DNA of 64,000 nucleotides from Streptomyces atratus (GTDB lineage: Bacteria; Actinomycetota; Actinomycetes; Streptomycetales; Streptomycetaceae). Location: positions 1-64,000 of the forward strand of contig NZ_BMRN01000018.1 in assembly GCF_014648655.1 (NCBI RefSeq). The letters run 5' to 3'. Shown in pieces: positions 51,766-59,465 of the stretch (position 1 is the first letter of the stretch; every line of letters starts with the position of its first letter). The notes under the pieces are model-generated. The model worked only from the letters and a program-made list of their open reading frames with translations. It had not been told where the DNA came from and ran no database searches. Made by a program: the position numbers and the translations under genes.

Positions 51766-53304
51766 ATGGCCACACCCACCGCCGATCCGTCCACGGCAAC
51801 GGCCGCCGACGCCATCCAGGCGGCCGACGAGACCTCCCGGGTCAGTCAGCCGCCTGTCCCTGTTCCACAAGCGGCGCCGCCAGCCCCGTTGGAGGAGCGG
51901 GCGCGGACGAATGCCGAGGCAGCGACACCCGAGGCACAGCGCGAGCTTCCGTTGTGGACCGGCAACGACCTCCCGGACGGGGCGGGGTGGACCGCACGCG
52001 CCGGGGTCCTGTACGACGGCTACGGCGCCCCGACATGGAAGCTGAAGACCCCCACGGGCGCCCCGAACCCGACGCAGGCGCCAATGGTCGGGCCCGCACC
52101 GGCTGCCGCTTCCCCGGGATCGGGCCGCACCGATCCGGGGGACGCCTACGATCCCGCGGACCTGTGGGCCGCCGACCTCATCGAGCCGGTGGGCCTGCCC
52201 GAGGCGTTCGAGCGGGTGGAGGAGGCATGGGCCGACATCGTCCCGCCCGACCTGGGCACCGCCCAGGACCTGCGCGCCGCCGTCGACAACGACCTGCGCA
52301 CCCTGGAACAGCAGTGGCGGCGCACCGTGCCCGGCCCACAGGTCGCTACGGACAGTGTGGGTCCGCAGCCCACGGCCGCGGTCCCTGCCAATGCGGCCGA
52401 CGCCCAACAGGCGGCCGCGGTCAACACCGCCCTGCAGGAAGCCGACCATCATGCTTCGGCGCTCAAGGACTCGCCGGAGTGGCAGCAGCTGCAGACCGTC
52501 CGCGGCGCTGCTGCCCATCTGTGGGACGTCATCAAGGAGAAGGCCGGCCCCTACTTCGAGCGGCTGGCCGACGACGTGCGCGTTCAAGGGTTCTGGCGGA
52601 CAGTCTCCGCCCGCTCCTGCGAGAGCATCGCCCGCTGGGCGCAGGCCGGGGCCGACCGGCTGCGCAGCGGTGCCAAGCGCCCGGACCTGCCGACCGCCGA
52701 AGCGCTGCTCAAGGTCTCCGACACGGCCCTGGCCTACAGCAGTCCGCGCAGCGAACGCCCCGACGCCGATACCGTGGCCGCCGCCCAAGACCAGAATGTC
52801 GCCGAGATCCGCGAGCTGCGCAGCACCGTGCGGTCCAACGCCCCGCTCCCGTACGCCACGCGGGACGACGCTGTGGAGGCCTCTCGCGAGATCGCCCGTG
52901 CCTTCCAGGCCTGGGCAGGCACCGACATGGGCAAGGAACTTGGCGCTTCCACGCACCGTCGGGTAGCGGAGTTCCGCGAGGCATGGCAGCAGCTGCCGCC
53001 CTCGGAGCTGCCTGCCGGTCCCGGGCCGGCGGCCGGGCCCTACAGCGCAGTGTCCGAACACGCGCAGGGAATCGTGGAGCGGGCCCAGGCCCAGCTGGGC
53101 CGGTTCGCGCCGTCCGATCTCGCCGCCCTGCAGACGGTGGCCGATCTTGCCGAACACCACGGCGGGCGGCTCGCGGTGACCCTCTCACCGGGCTTCACCG
53201 CCCCCGCCGCCCCGGCCGCAGCCGTCCAGCAGAGCGCTCCGCGCCCCGCAGTGGCGACCCAGGGACTGGCCGACCGTCCGGGGGCACCCCGCTTATCGGC
53301 CTGA
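51766..53304 (+). CDS. Large hypothetical protein of a conjugative element
   Basis: A 512-residue protein; ATG 51766 is chosen for the GGAGGAAG ribosome site at 51751-51758, although the frame is open from 51559. It is Ala/Pro-rich at both ends. The middle holds DLPDGAGWTARAGVLYDGYG (about 70-90) and long amphipathic helices (for example VREEAWADIVPP-like VEEAWADIVPPDLGTAQDLR, and LWDVIKEKAGPYFERLADDV). No catalytic motif is recognised. It sits between DUF4913 and the element's toxin-antitoxin region. Confidence 0.72.
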   Translation: MATPTADPSTATAADAIQAADETSRVSQPPVPVPQAAPPAPLEERARTNAEAATPEAQRELPLWTGNDLPDGAGWTARAGVLYDGYGAPTWKLKTPTGAPNPTQAPMVGPAPAAASPGSGRTDPGDAYDPADLWAADLIEPVGLPEAFERVEEAWADIVPPDLGTAQDLRAAVDNDLRTLEQQWRRTVPGPQVATDSVGPQPTAAVPANAADAQQAAAVNTALQEADHHASALKDSPEWQQLQTVRGAAAHLWDVIKEKAGPYFERLADDVRVQGFWRTVSARSCESIARWAQAGADRLRSGAKRPDLPTAEALLKVSDTALAYSSPRSERPDADTVAAAQDQNVAEIRELRSTVRSNAPLPYATRDDAVEASREIARAFQAWAGTDMGKELGASTHRRVAEFREAWQQLPPSELPAGPGPAAGPYSAVSEHAQGIVERAQAQLGRFAPSDLAALQTVADLAEHHGGRLAVTLSPGFTAPAAPAAAVQQSAPRPAVATQGLADRPGAPRLSA

Positions 53305-53339
53305 GTCCGTGATCCCACTGAGTACCGAAGGAGACCGCG

Positions 53340-54008
53340 TTGAGCACGCCGGAAGAGCCCACAGGCACAGTGGTGGAGGCGGTGAAGCTCGAAGCACCGT
53401 TGCTACGGCCGATGACGGACCCGGAGATCCTGGAGTGGGAAGCCCAGCGCCTGCGGGCGCAGGACGCCGCCCGAGGCCTCGCGCAGCCGCTGCAGGAGAC
53501 ACCAGACGTCCTGCACCTCCTGGTCGAGGAGGGCGTCCCGCCTGAGCTGGTCGACCGTGCGCGCATCGCTGTTCAGGAGGACCGGGCGTATGCCCATACG
53601 CATGCCGTCCGCGTTCAAGTCCAGGCGATCCGGCTGTATGACCAGTTCGAGAAGGCCGAAGTCGAGCTCACCCGGCGCCAGCATCTGCCGTCCGATCAGC
53701 GGCAGGCCGAAGGCGCTGAACGGACTCGCCAGTGCGTCGCTGCCCGGGCTCCGCCCCCGGGCTCCGCAGGCTGCCCAGCAAGCCGGCCGTGGCCGTTCCG
53801 GCCGCCCTGGAAAGTCCACGGCTGCGGCACGGCTGATGCCCAGGCGATGGGCCGCGCCTTGAGGCGGTCGACGAATACGTCCCAGCAGAAGGACGCCAAC
53901 AGCACGGGCCCCCTTGGAGTCGCGCACCCAGTCCGGTTTCTCGCATCCGGTATCAAGCAAGGGTGCAACCCTAGTAATCCCCTTGCGTTCAAGAAAGGGG
54001 ATTACTAG
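53340..54008 (+). CDS. Protein sharing a domain with the zeta toxin C-terminus; 3' part doubtful
   Basis: TTG 53340 follows GAAGGAGACC, the same ribosome site and TTG start as the antitoxin gene at 54776. Residues about 60-115, including EEGVPPELVDRARIAVQEDR and VELTRRQHLPSDQRQAEG, align well with the end of the zeta-toxin protein (EQGAPPEAVERAQNSAREDQ, ELQRRSRLSPLERQ). After about residue 130 the sequence becomes Pro/Arg/Cys-rich and unlike coding sequence, and it runs through the operator at 53962. A frameshift or truncation near 53730 is likely. Confidence 0.55.
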   Translation: MSTPEEPTGTVVEAVKLEAPLLRPMTDPEILEWEAQRLRAQDAARGLAQPLQETPDVLHLLVEEGVPPELVDRARIAVQEDRAYAHTHAVRVQVQAIRLYDQFEKAEVELTRRQHLPSDQRQAEGAERTRQCVAARAPPPGSAGCPASRPWPFRPPWKVHGCGTADAQAMGRALRRSTNTSQQKDANSTGPLGVAHPVRFLASGIKQGCNPSNPLAFKKGDY

Positions 54009-54017
54009 GGTTGCACC
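53962..54017 (+). promoter_or_regulatory. Leaderless promoter inside a perfect 21-bp inverted repeat
   Basis: The arms are 53962-53982 (starts GGTGCAACCCTAG) and 53997-54017 (ends CTAGGGTTGCACC), perfect over 21 bp, with a 14-base centre. The right arm ends exactly at the ATG 54018. TTGCGT (53983-53988) and TAGGGT (54006-54011) are spaced 17 bases, and the -10 lies six bases before the ATG, so transcription would begin at the start codon. The geometry suggests an autoregulated operator for the HTH protein encoded downstream. Confidence 0.75.
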
Positions 54018-54740
54018 ATGAGCGGAGAGATGGGGCGGCCTCCCCTGGAGGGGGCCGACCGCGGTGAACTGCATTCCCGGCTCGACGAATTGGCGTGGGC
54101 TTTCGCGCGGCGCGCGGCCGGCCTGGGCCCGGACGACGTACCGGTCACGGTCCACGACGACAACCTCAGCGACGACCAGATCAAGGCCGCCCGGCTGGCT
54201 CGGCTCGCCATCTGCCGGCACCTCGAAAGGCTGGTCGGCTCCAGCATCCGCGTCGACGTCGGCGAAGCCCTGGAGCACGGCGCTGACTGGGAGGAGGTCG
54301 CCGAGGTCCTGGGGGTCAGCCGCCAAGCCGTCGCCAAGCGCTTCGGAGACCTGCGGCGCGGCGAGAGAGTCGCCGTGGTGATCTCACGGCGCGATCGCGT
54401 GCGTGAGTACGCCGACGACCCCCGTGTCCGTGTCGGGGAGGTCGGCGGCCCCGAGCAGTACGCCAGCGACCGGGGCATCTGGCCAATCGGCAAGACGGTC
54501 CGCGCCGAAGCGCGGTACGCCGTCGTCGCCGTGGACGGCACTGTGCGACGCCTGTACGCACTCGATCCCGACGGCTGGAGCGAGGTTGAGCCGAACAAGT
54601 GGCAGTTCTCCGCCGTCGGCGACCGCGAACTGACCAAACACGAGATCACCGCCGCGTACCAGGTTGGGGAGCTTCCGCTGCAGCTCGGTGACGACTGCCC
54701 CACCCGCGCCGGCGGCGCCTATCGCCCTCACTGGTTCTGA
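54018..54740 (+). CDS. HTH DNA-binding protein, probable element regulator
   Basis: A 240-residue protein. Residues about 88-112 form a helix-turn-helix, DWEEVAEVLGVSRQAVAKRF, followed by a basic GDLRRGERVAVVISRRDR. The C-terminal half contains RGIWPIGKTVRAEARYAVVA and WSEVEPNKWQFSAVGDRELT, of unknown function. It starts directly at a 21-bp inverted repeat containing a promoter without room for a ribosome site, so it is probably leaderless and autoregulated. The antitoxin/toxin pair follows 35 bases later. Confidence 0.8.
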   Translation: MSGEMGRPPLEGADRGELHSRLDELAWAFARRAAGLGPDDVPVTVHDDNLSDDQIKAARLARLAICRHLERLVGSSIRVDVGEALEHGADWEEVAEVLGVSRQAVAKRFGDLRRGERVAVVISRRDRVREYADDPRVRVGEVGGPEQYASDRGIWPIGKTVRAEARYAVVAVDGTVRRLYALDPDGWSEVEPNKWQFSAVGDRELTKHEITAAYQVGELPLQLGDDCPTRAGGAYRPHWF

Positions 54741-54775
54741 CTCTTGAAGCCTGACGCGATAACGAAGGAGACCTG

Positions 54776-55054
54776 TTGAACACCCCGACACATTCCGAAG
54801 ATCCGTACCAGGACGTGCCGACCGCAGTCGTGTTCGACCTTTTCGCCGAGGCTGCAAACCGCCTTATTGGCCGGCTCGCTCACCTTTCCGATCACGCCGG
54901 CACGAAGGCCGAGCGTGACAAGTGGTGGGCCATGGTCATGCAACTGCGGAACACGCGGCACGCGGTCCCCGCCCACGACCGCGAGCAGCTCATCTCCTAC
55001 ATCAGCCAGTGGACCAGGGAACTTGAGGAACTGGAGTCCAAGAAGCGTGGCTGA
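54776..55054 (+). CDS. Putative antitoxin of the zeta-toxin pair
   Basis: A 92-residue, mostly helical acidic protein from TTG 54776, with GAAGGAGACC as ribosome site. Segments are FDLFAEAANRLIGRLAHLSD and ISQWTRELEELESKKRG. Its stop overlaps the toxin start by 8 nt. Size, order and overlap suit an epsilon-like antitoxin that shields the toxin's ATP/substrate site, but the sequence is not recognisably epsilon itself. Confidence 0.65.
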   Translation: MNTPTHSEDPYQDVPTAVVFDLFAEAANRLIGRLAHLSDHAGTKAERDKWWAMVMQLRNTRHAVPAHDREQLISYISQWTRELEELESKKRG

Positions 55055-56471
55055 CGTCAGTGGGTACCACCTCACCGAGACGCAGATCCGGGACCGCTTC
55101 GAAGAGCGCGTACGGGGGTTCATATTCGACGAACACCGCACGAGCGACCATCCCGTGCTGGTCATGGTGGGAGGTCAGCCCGGCGCTGGGAAGACCATGG
55201 CCATGCAGGCCGCCGAGCACCGGCACGCTGCTGGCGACATCATCGCCCTGACTGCGGATGACCTGCGGCCCCTGCACCCGCGCTACGAGGACCTCATGCG
55301 GGATGACCCGCTGCTGATGGTGGATGCCACCACCCAGGCCACCTCGGTGTGGATGCAGATGGCGTACGAGTACGCGCGGAACCCTGATCATCAGTACAGC
55401 CTCATGATGGAGGGGACGTTCCGGGATCCAGCGGCAACCCTCCTCGATGCGCAGAGATTCGCGGAGGCCGGTGTCTCGGTGGAACTGGTGGCGCTCTCCG
55501 TACGGCAGGAGCGCAGCCGCCTGGACGCGCTGCACCGCTACCTGCCCGCCGCCCATGCCCAGCCAGGCCGGTGGGTCTTCGCCGACCGCCATGACGAGGC
55601 GTACCGCATGGTGGCCGCAACGGTGGAGGCCGCCGAGGCCAGTCCTCACATCCAGCGGGTGACCGTGACGAACCGCTCCGGTGCCGACTTGTACGTGAAC
55701 AGCCGGGGTTCGGACGGGCGGCTTACCGCCGAGGCCCGAGGAGCGCAGGTGGTCGAGGAGGAACGTAACCGGCCGTTCCCTCCGGAGGAGGCCCGCAGCT
55801 GGCTCACCCGGCACGCCGAAACACTGATCGCGTTTGCTATAGCCGGAGAGGTCAACGACACCTCCCGGCCCGTGCTTCAGCAAGTCGCGGGTCACGATGC
55901 GGACGTGGTGGCCGCCATGGTCGACCCAGATCCCGCCAGCGATGTCCGCCGTGCCTACACCGCCAGGAAGCCGCTGCTGCAGACGTTGGTGGACGAGCCG
56001 CTCAAATTGGGCTCGGCGCTCCCTCATCGACTGGAGAGCGAACAGGGTCTAAGCGAGCGCTTTCGTCGCCTCTCCCAGGCCGAAGAGGCCGCCCGCCGCA
56101 GTAGCGAGCCGCCGGCCGCCGGCAACAGCGATTGGCTCGCGCGGAAGCTGGCAGAGCAGGGCGCCCCGCCGGAGGCGGTCGAGCGCGCGCAGAACTCGGC
56201 TCGCGAAGATCAGCAGTACGCCCAGCTGAACGCCGCCCGGGCCCGGACCCATGCGGAGCGACTGGGCCAGTCGCGTACAACCGTGACCTCCGAACTGCAG
56301 CGCCGCAGCCGCCTCTCTCCCCTCGAACGTCAGGTCGAGGATGGGCTACGGGCCCATCTGCACGCGGCGCTGGACGCGGTACGCGATCAGCGGAAATCCG
56401 AAGCCCCCGTTGTGCACCGGCAAGTCGAGGGCCGGCAACAGTCGATCCGTCGCAAGGGCGAGTCGATCTAG
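55047..56471 (+). CDS. Zeta-toxin family kinase with long C-terminal extension
   Basis: A 474-residue protein from GTG 55047. Residues 1-230 are a zeta-toxin kinase: Walker A VGGQPGAGKT (41-50), DDLRPLHPRYEDLM (71-84) with the catalytic Asp, and MMEGTFRDPA (120-129). Zeta toxins phosphorylate UDP-N-acetylglucosamine and poison cell-wall synthesis. The remaining 240 residues are an extension. Its part SDWLARKLAEQGAPPEAVER to LSPLERQVEDGL repeats a segment of the protein at 53340. A strong terminator follows. Such pairs stabilise plasmids and integrated elements. Confidence 0.87.
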   Translation: MADVSGYHLTETQIRDRFEERVRGFIFDEHRTSDHPVLVMVGGQPGAGKTMAMQAAEHRHAAGDIIALTADDLRPLHPRYEDLMRDDPLLMVDATTQATSVWMQMAYEYARNPDHQYSLMMEGTFRDPAATLLDAQRFAEAGVSVELVALSVRQERSRLDALHRYLPAAHAQPGRWVFADRHDEAYRMVAATVEAAEASPHIQRVTVTNRSGADLYVNSRGSDGRLTAEARGAQVVEEERNRPFPPEEARSWLTRHAETLIAFAIAGEVNDTSRPVLQQVAGHDADVVAAMVDPDPASDVRRAYTARKPLLQTLVDEPLKLGSALPHRLESEQGLSERFRRLSQAEEAARRSSEPPAAGNSDWLARKLAEQGAPPEAVERAQNSAREDQQYAQLNAARARTHAERLGQSRTTVTSELQRRSRLSPLERQVEDGLRAHLHAALDAVRDQRKSEAPVVHRQVEGRQQSIRRKGESI

Positions 56472-56508
56472 GTCCAATGGCGGCGGCAGCATCCGATCAA
56501 CAATGCGT

Positions 56509-56550
56509 GGTGCTGCGGGGGACCCGGTCCAGCCGGTCCCCCGCAGCACC
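56509..56550 (+). terminator. Hairpin terminator after the zeta toxin
   Basis: GGTGCTGCGGGGGACC (56509-56524) and its complement (56535-56550) form a perfect 16-bp stem with a 10-base loop. Confidence 0.85.
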
Positions 56551-56560
56551 AGCAGGGCTA

Positions 56561-56766
56561 CTACCTGTCGAGCTTGTGCGACGCCTCCCAGTGTCCGTCC
56601 TTGAGAATGTTGTCGTAGTAGGAGTTCGGGAGCTTGTTGGTCGCGCTCGGCAGACGCTTGTCGTTGCGGAGGACCCTTGATGGTGGAGTCGGGTATTGGA
56701 ACTCTCCGAATGCCTGCTGGATGAGGTCGGCGTTGCTCGCGGCGGGGGTGCCGTCCGCTTTCGGAG
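56561..56766 (-). pseudogene. 3' fragment of an unrecognised gene
   Basis: A 67-codon minus-strand frame, open but without start, reads NADLIQQAFGEFQYPTPPSR, NDKRLPSATNKLPNSYYDNI and LKDGHWEASHKLDR to TAG at 56561-56563. Its Asn/Lys/Tyr content and lack of GC-shadow features make it look like a true coding end. The family is not recognised, and the 5' part is missing. Confidence 0.45.
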
Positions 56767-56828
56767 CTCACTGAGGTCAACAGCGTTGGCCGCGAGGGTC
56801 CTTGGTATGTGGCGTGCCGCTTTGCCGA

Positions 56829-58298
56829 TCAACGGCGGCCGATAGAGGCGGCGCGAAGATCCGAGCCACGGTCCACCTCCTTGAACAGTGCCGCAGCTCG
56901 CACTGCGGTGCCCAAGGCCCAGCCCCCGGTGCTGAACAGTCCCAAGACCACAATGCCCAGGCCCAACCCGACCACCATCCACCACACTCCGCGCTCCGTG
57001 CTGCTGAACGTTGTCCCACCGCGAGGCAAGGCCGACCCCACGATCGTTCCGGAGATCGCGACGCCCAGGGTGGTGCCGGTCTGCCGGCCAGCGGAGGCCA
57101 ACGAGGTAGCCACTCCGGCCATCGAGCGGGGCATTCCGGAAACCGCTGTGTTGGTGATCGGCGGGTTGACGGTGCCCAGGAAGATGCCGAACAGTAGGTA
57201 GATCGAGAGCACGGTCGGCAGAGGGGTGGCCGGTCCGAGCCAGACCGACGCGCCGCCGCCCAGCGCCAGCGCACCCCCGGCGAGCACCAGCGGCAGCCTG
57301 GGACCGTGTGTGACGACCAGCCGTCCTGTGAACGGGGAGAGCACAATGACCAGCGCCCCGACGGGGAGCAGGCATAGCCCGGTCGTCAGCGCCGACATGC
57401 CGCGCACGTCCTGCAGGTACTGGGTGGTCACGAACAGAAACGCGCCGAACCCACACAGTGCGAAGAGCGCCATCAGGATCGCCGAGCTGAACGGCACGCT
57501 GCGAAACAGGCGTAGCTCCAGCAGCGGGTCGACGCGGCGTGGTTCGTAGCCCAGGACGCCGAGCACGCCGAGCACAGCCACAGCGAGCAGGCCCAGGATG
57601 ACTGGTGAGGACCAGCCCAACTCCTTGGATTCGGTGATCGCAAAGACGACGCTGCCGAGGACCAGGATCGTCAAGATCTGGCCCACCGGGTCGAATCGGC
57701 GCGCCCGGGGGGCGCGGGACTCGGGTACGAACAGTGTGGTGAACACGATCGCGGCGGCCACGATCGGTACGTTGATCCAGAAGACGGAGTGCCAGCCGAG
57801 GCCATCGACCAGGGCACCGCCGATGATCGGACCGAGCGCCAGAGACAGGCCGGTCATCGACCCGAACACGCCGATCGCCCGGGCCCGTTCAGCCGGGTCG
57901 GAAAACGTGTTGGCGACGATCGCCATCGCCACCGGGTTGAGCATCGTGCCACCGACGGCTTGCAGCGTACGCGCCACGATCAGCCAACTGATGCTCGGCG
58001 CCAGGCCGCACAGCAACGAGCCGAGCCCGAAGGCGGCTAGGCCGATCTGGAACACGCGCCGACGGCCGACGCGGTCCGCGGTGGACCCGGCCAGCACCAG
58101 GAAGCTGGCCAGCGCCAGGGTGTAGGCGTCGACCGTCCACTGCAGGCCGGACACTGAGGCGTGCAGATCACGACGAATCGACGGTAGCGCGACGTTGACG
58201 ATGGAGATGTCCATCACCACGACGATCACGCTGGCGCAGCAGATCGCGAGCACCAGGAGTCGACGGCGAGGACTGAGTACAGGTATGGGTTCGGGCAT
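56829..58298 (-). CDS. MFS drug-efflux transporter (DHA2, EmrB/QacA type)
   Basis: A 489-residue transporter with about 14 hydrophobic segments. VVVMDISIVNVALPSIRRDL is the conserved first-helix motif of the DHA2 family, followed by LAGSTADRVGRRRVFQIGLA, GPIIGGALVDGLGWHSVFWI and NVPIVAAAIV (motif C and drug-antiporter region). It probably exports a toxic compound by proton exchange. ATG 58298 lies seven bases after a -10 element, so the transcript is probably leaderless. A MerR gene is divergent, and the promoter has the long spacer typical of MerR control. Confidence 0.9.
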   Translation of the reverse strand: MPEPIPVLSPRRRLLVLAICCASVIVVVMDISIVNVALPSIRRDLHASVSGLQWTVDAYTLALASFLVLAGSTADRVGRRRVFQIGLAAFGLGSLLCGLAPSISWLIVARTLQAVGGTMLNPVAMAIVANTFSDPAERARAIGVFGSMTGLSLALGPIIGGALVDGLGWHSVFWINVPIVAAAIVFTTLFVPESRAPRARRFDPVGQILTILVLGSVVFAITESKELGWSSPVILGLLAVAVLGVLGVLGYEPRRVDPLLELRLFRSVPFSSAILMALFALCGFGAFLFVTTQYLQDVRGMSALTTGLCLLPVGALVIVLSPFTGRLVVTHGPRLPLVLAGGALALGGGASVWLGPATPLPTVLSIYLLFGIFLGTVNPPITNTAVSGMPRSMAGVATSLASAGRQTGTTLGVAISGTIVGSALPRGGTTFSSTERGVWWMVVGLGLGIVVLGLFSTGGWALGTAVRAAALFKEVDRGSDLRAASIGRR

Positions 58299-58305
58299 GT
58301 CCGGG

Positions 58306-58336
58306 ACGCTAAGTTTTAGAGCGTGGTCGAAGTCAA
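58306..58336 (-). promoter_or_regulatory. MerR-type promoter of the MFS gene (19-bp spacer)
   Basis: On the minus strand TTGACT (58336-58331) and TAGCGT (58311-58306) are separated by 19 bases, the over-long spacing that MerR activators correct. The -10 is seven bases from the MFS ATG. The promoter overlaps the first codons of the divergent MerR gene. Confidence 0.75.
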
Positions 58337-58778
58337 CCAACAACTTCCCGAGCCCGTGCCCGAGACGGGGCTGAGTATCGCCGAGGCTGCTCGCCGTACC
58401 GGAGTGAGCACGCACACCCTGCGCTACTACGAACGCGCCGGCCTGGTCGTCACCCCCGTCGACCGCACCCACGGCGGCCGGCGCCGCTACCGCGAGTTCG
58501 ACCTGGAGTGGATCACCATCTGCACCAGGCTCCGGGCGACCGGCATGCCCATCAAGGGCATCCGCCGCTACGCCGAACTCGTCGCGGCGGGCCGAGGCAA
58601 CGAAGACGAGCGATTGGACTTGCTTGAATCGCATCATGACCAGGTGCTCGCCAAGATTGCCGAACTCCAGGAGAACCTGAAACTCATCGCTCGCAAGGTC
58701 GACGTCTACCGAGGCCGACTCGCCGCCGGCGACGCCGACCAGCTATGGGTGCCCAACCGCACACCGGCTGCCCGCTGA
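58323..58778 (+). CDS. MerR-family transcriptional regulator
   Basis: A 151-residue regulator from GTG 58323. The HTH and wing are GLSIAEAARRTGVSTHTLRY, YERAGLVVTPVDRTHGGRRR and RYREFDLEWI, followed by the dimerisation coiled coil (DLLESHHDQVLAKIAELQENLKLI). No metal-binding Cys pattern is present, so it senses an organic ligand or behaves like the TipA/BltR group. It is divergent from the MFS efflux gene; the two starts lie 25 bases apart with the shared promoter between and over them. Confidence 0.9.
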   Translation: MVEVNQQLPEPVPETGLSIAEAARRTGVSTHTLRYYERAGLVVTPVDRTHGGRRRYREFDLEWITICTRLRATGMPIKGIRRYAELVAAGRGNEDERLDLLESHHDQVLAKIAELQENLKLIARKVDVYRGRLAAGDADQLWVPNRTPAAR

Positions 58779-58925
58779 GTAGCCCCTCCGAGCGGGCCCG
58801 AAATCACCGGTCATCGCCTGGTTCCGCGGAAGCACGCCTTGGCGTGCCGCCGCCGTCAACAACGTGCTGTCCCGTAGTACCTAGATCTGACAAGCAGAGG
58901 TCCCGTCATAGATAATCGCAGATAG

Positions 58926-59300
58926 CTATTCCGTTTCCGTGACGCCGTTGCGACGGCTGACGTCGGCGGCGTAGGCGGCCCAGTCCCCGCCTGATGCCTG
59001 TTGCCACTGGACGGCGACTTTGATGTGGACCCCGAGCATCCGGGCGAGGATCGCGGCGGGCACTTCGGTGGCGAGGGTGAACAGCGCGGTAGAGCGGTCC
59101 TGCTTGGGCCGGATCCCGATCTTGTGGAGGCGCTGGCCGATCCGGTCGTCGCCGAGGGGGCGGCCCGGCTGGCCTCCGGGGAAGAGCCAGGGAGCGTCCT
59201 CCGGGGTGCCGATCTTGGCCTTGCCGCGGCGGGTCGCGACGAGTTCGCGGACCAGGCTGGCCAGCGGTGCGGGGAGGACGACCGGCGAGGTGCCCGCCTC
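58926..59300 (-). pseudogene. Tyrosine recombinase-like protein, C-terminal fragment 1
   Basis: The minus-strand frame reads LPAPLASLVRELVATRRGKA, DAPWLFPGGQPGRPL, RIGQRLHKIGIRPKQDRSTA, LFTLATEVPAAILARMLGVH and VQWQQASGGDWAAYAADVSR to TAG at 58926-58928. WLFPGGxPGRPL and LATExPAAxLARMLGxH are typical of a tyrosine-recombinase-like family common in Streptomyces elements and chromosome arms. The frame is interrupted upstream at about 59300, so the N-terminal part is missing. Confidence 0.7.
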
Positions 59301-59465
59301 GGCGTTTCAGGCAGTGGCCTGGGTCGGCCCGTCCCTGCAGGCAGCGTGGGACTACCGCGAAATGTCGCCCACCGTCCATGTCCAGGCCGACGGACAGACA
59401 ACCGTCTGGGCCGGAGGGTAGAAGAGGAGGTCCACCATGCAGAGCACGGGGAAGCAGAAGATTCC

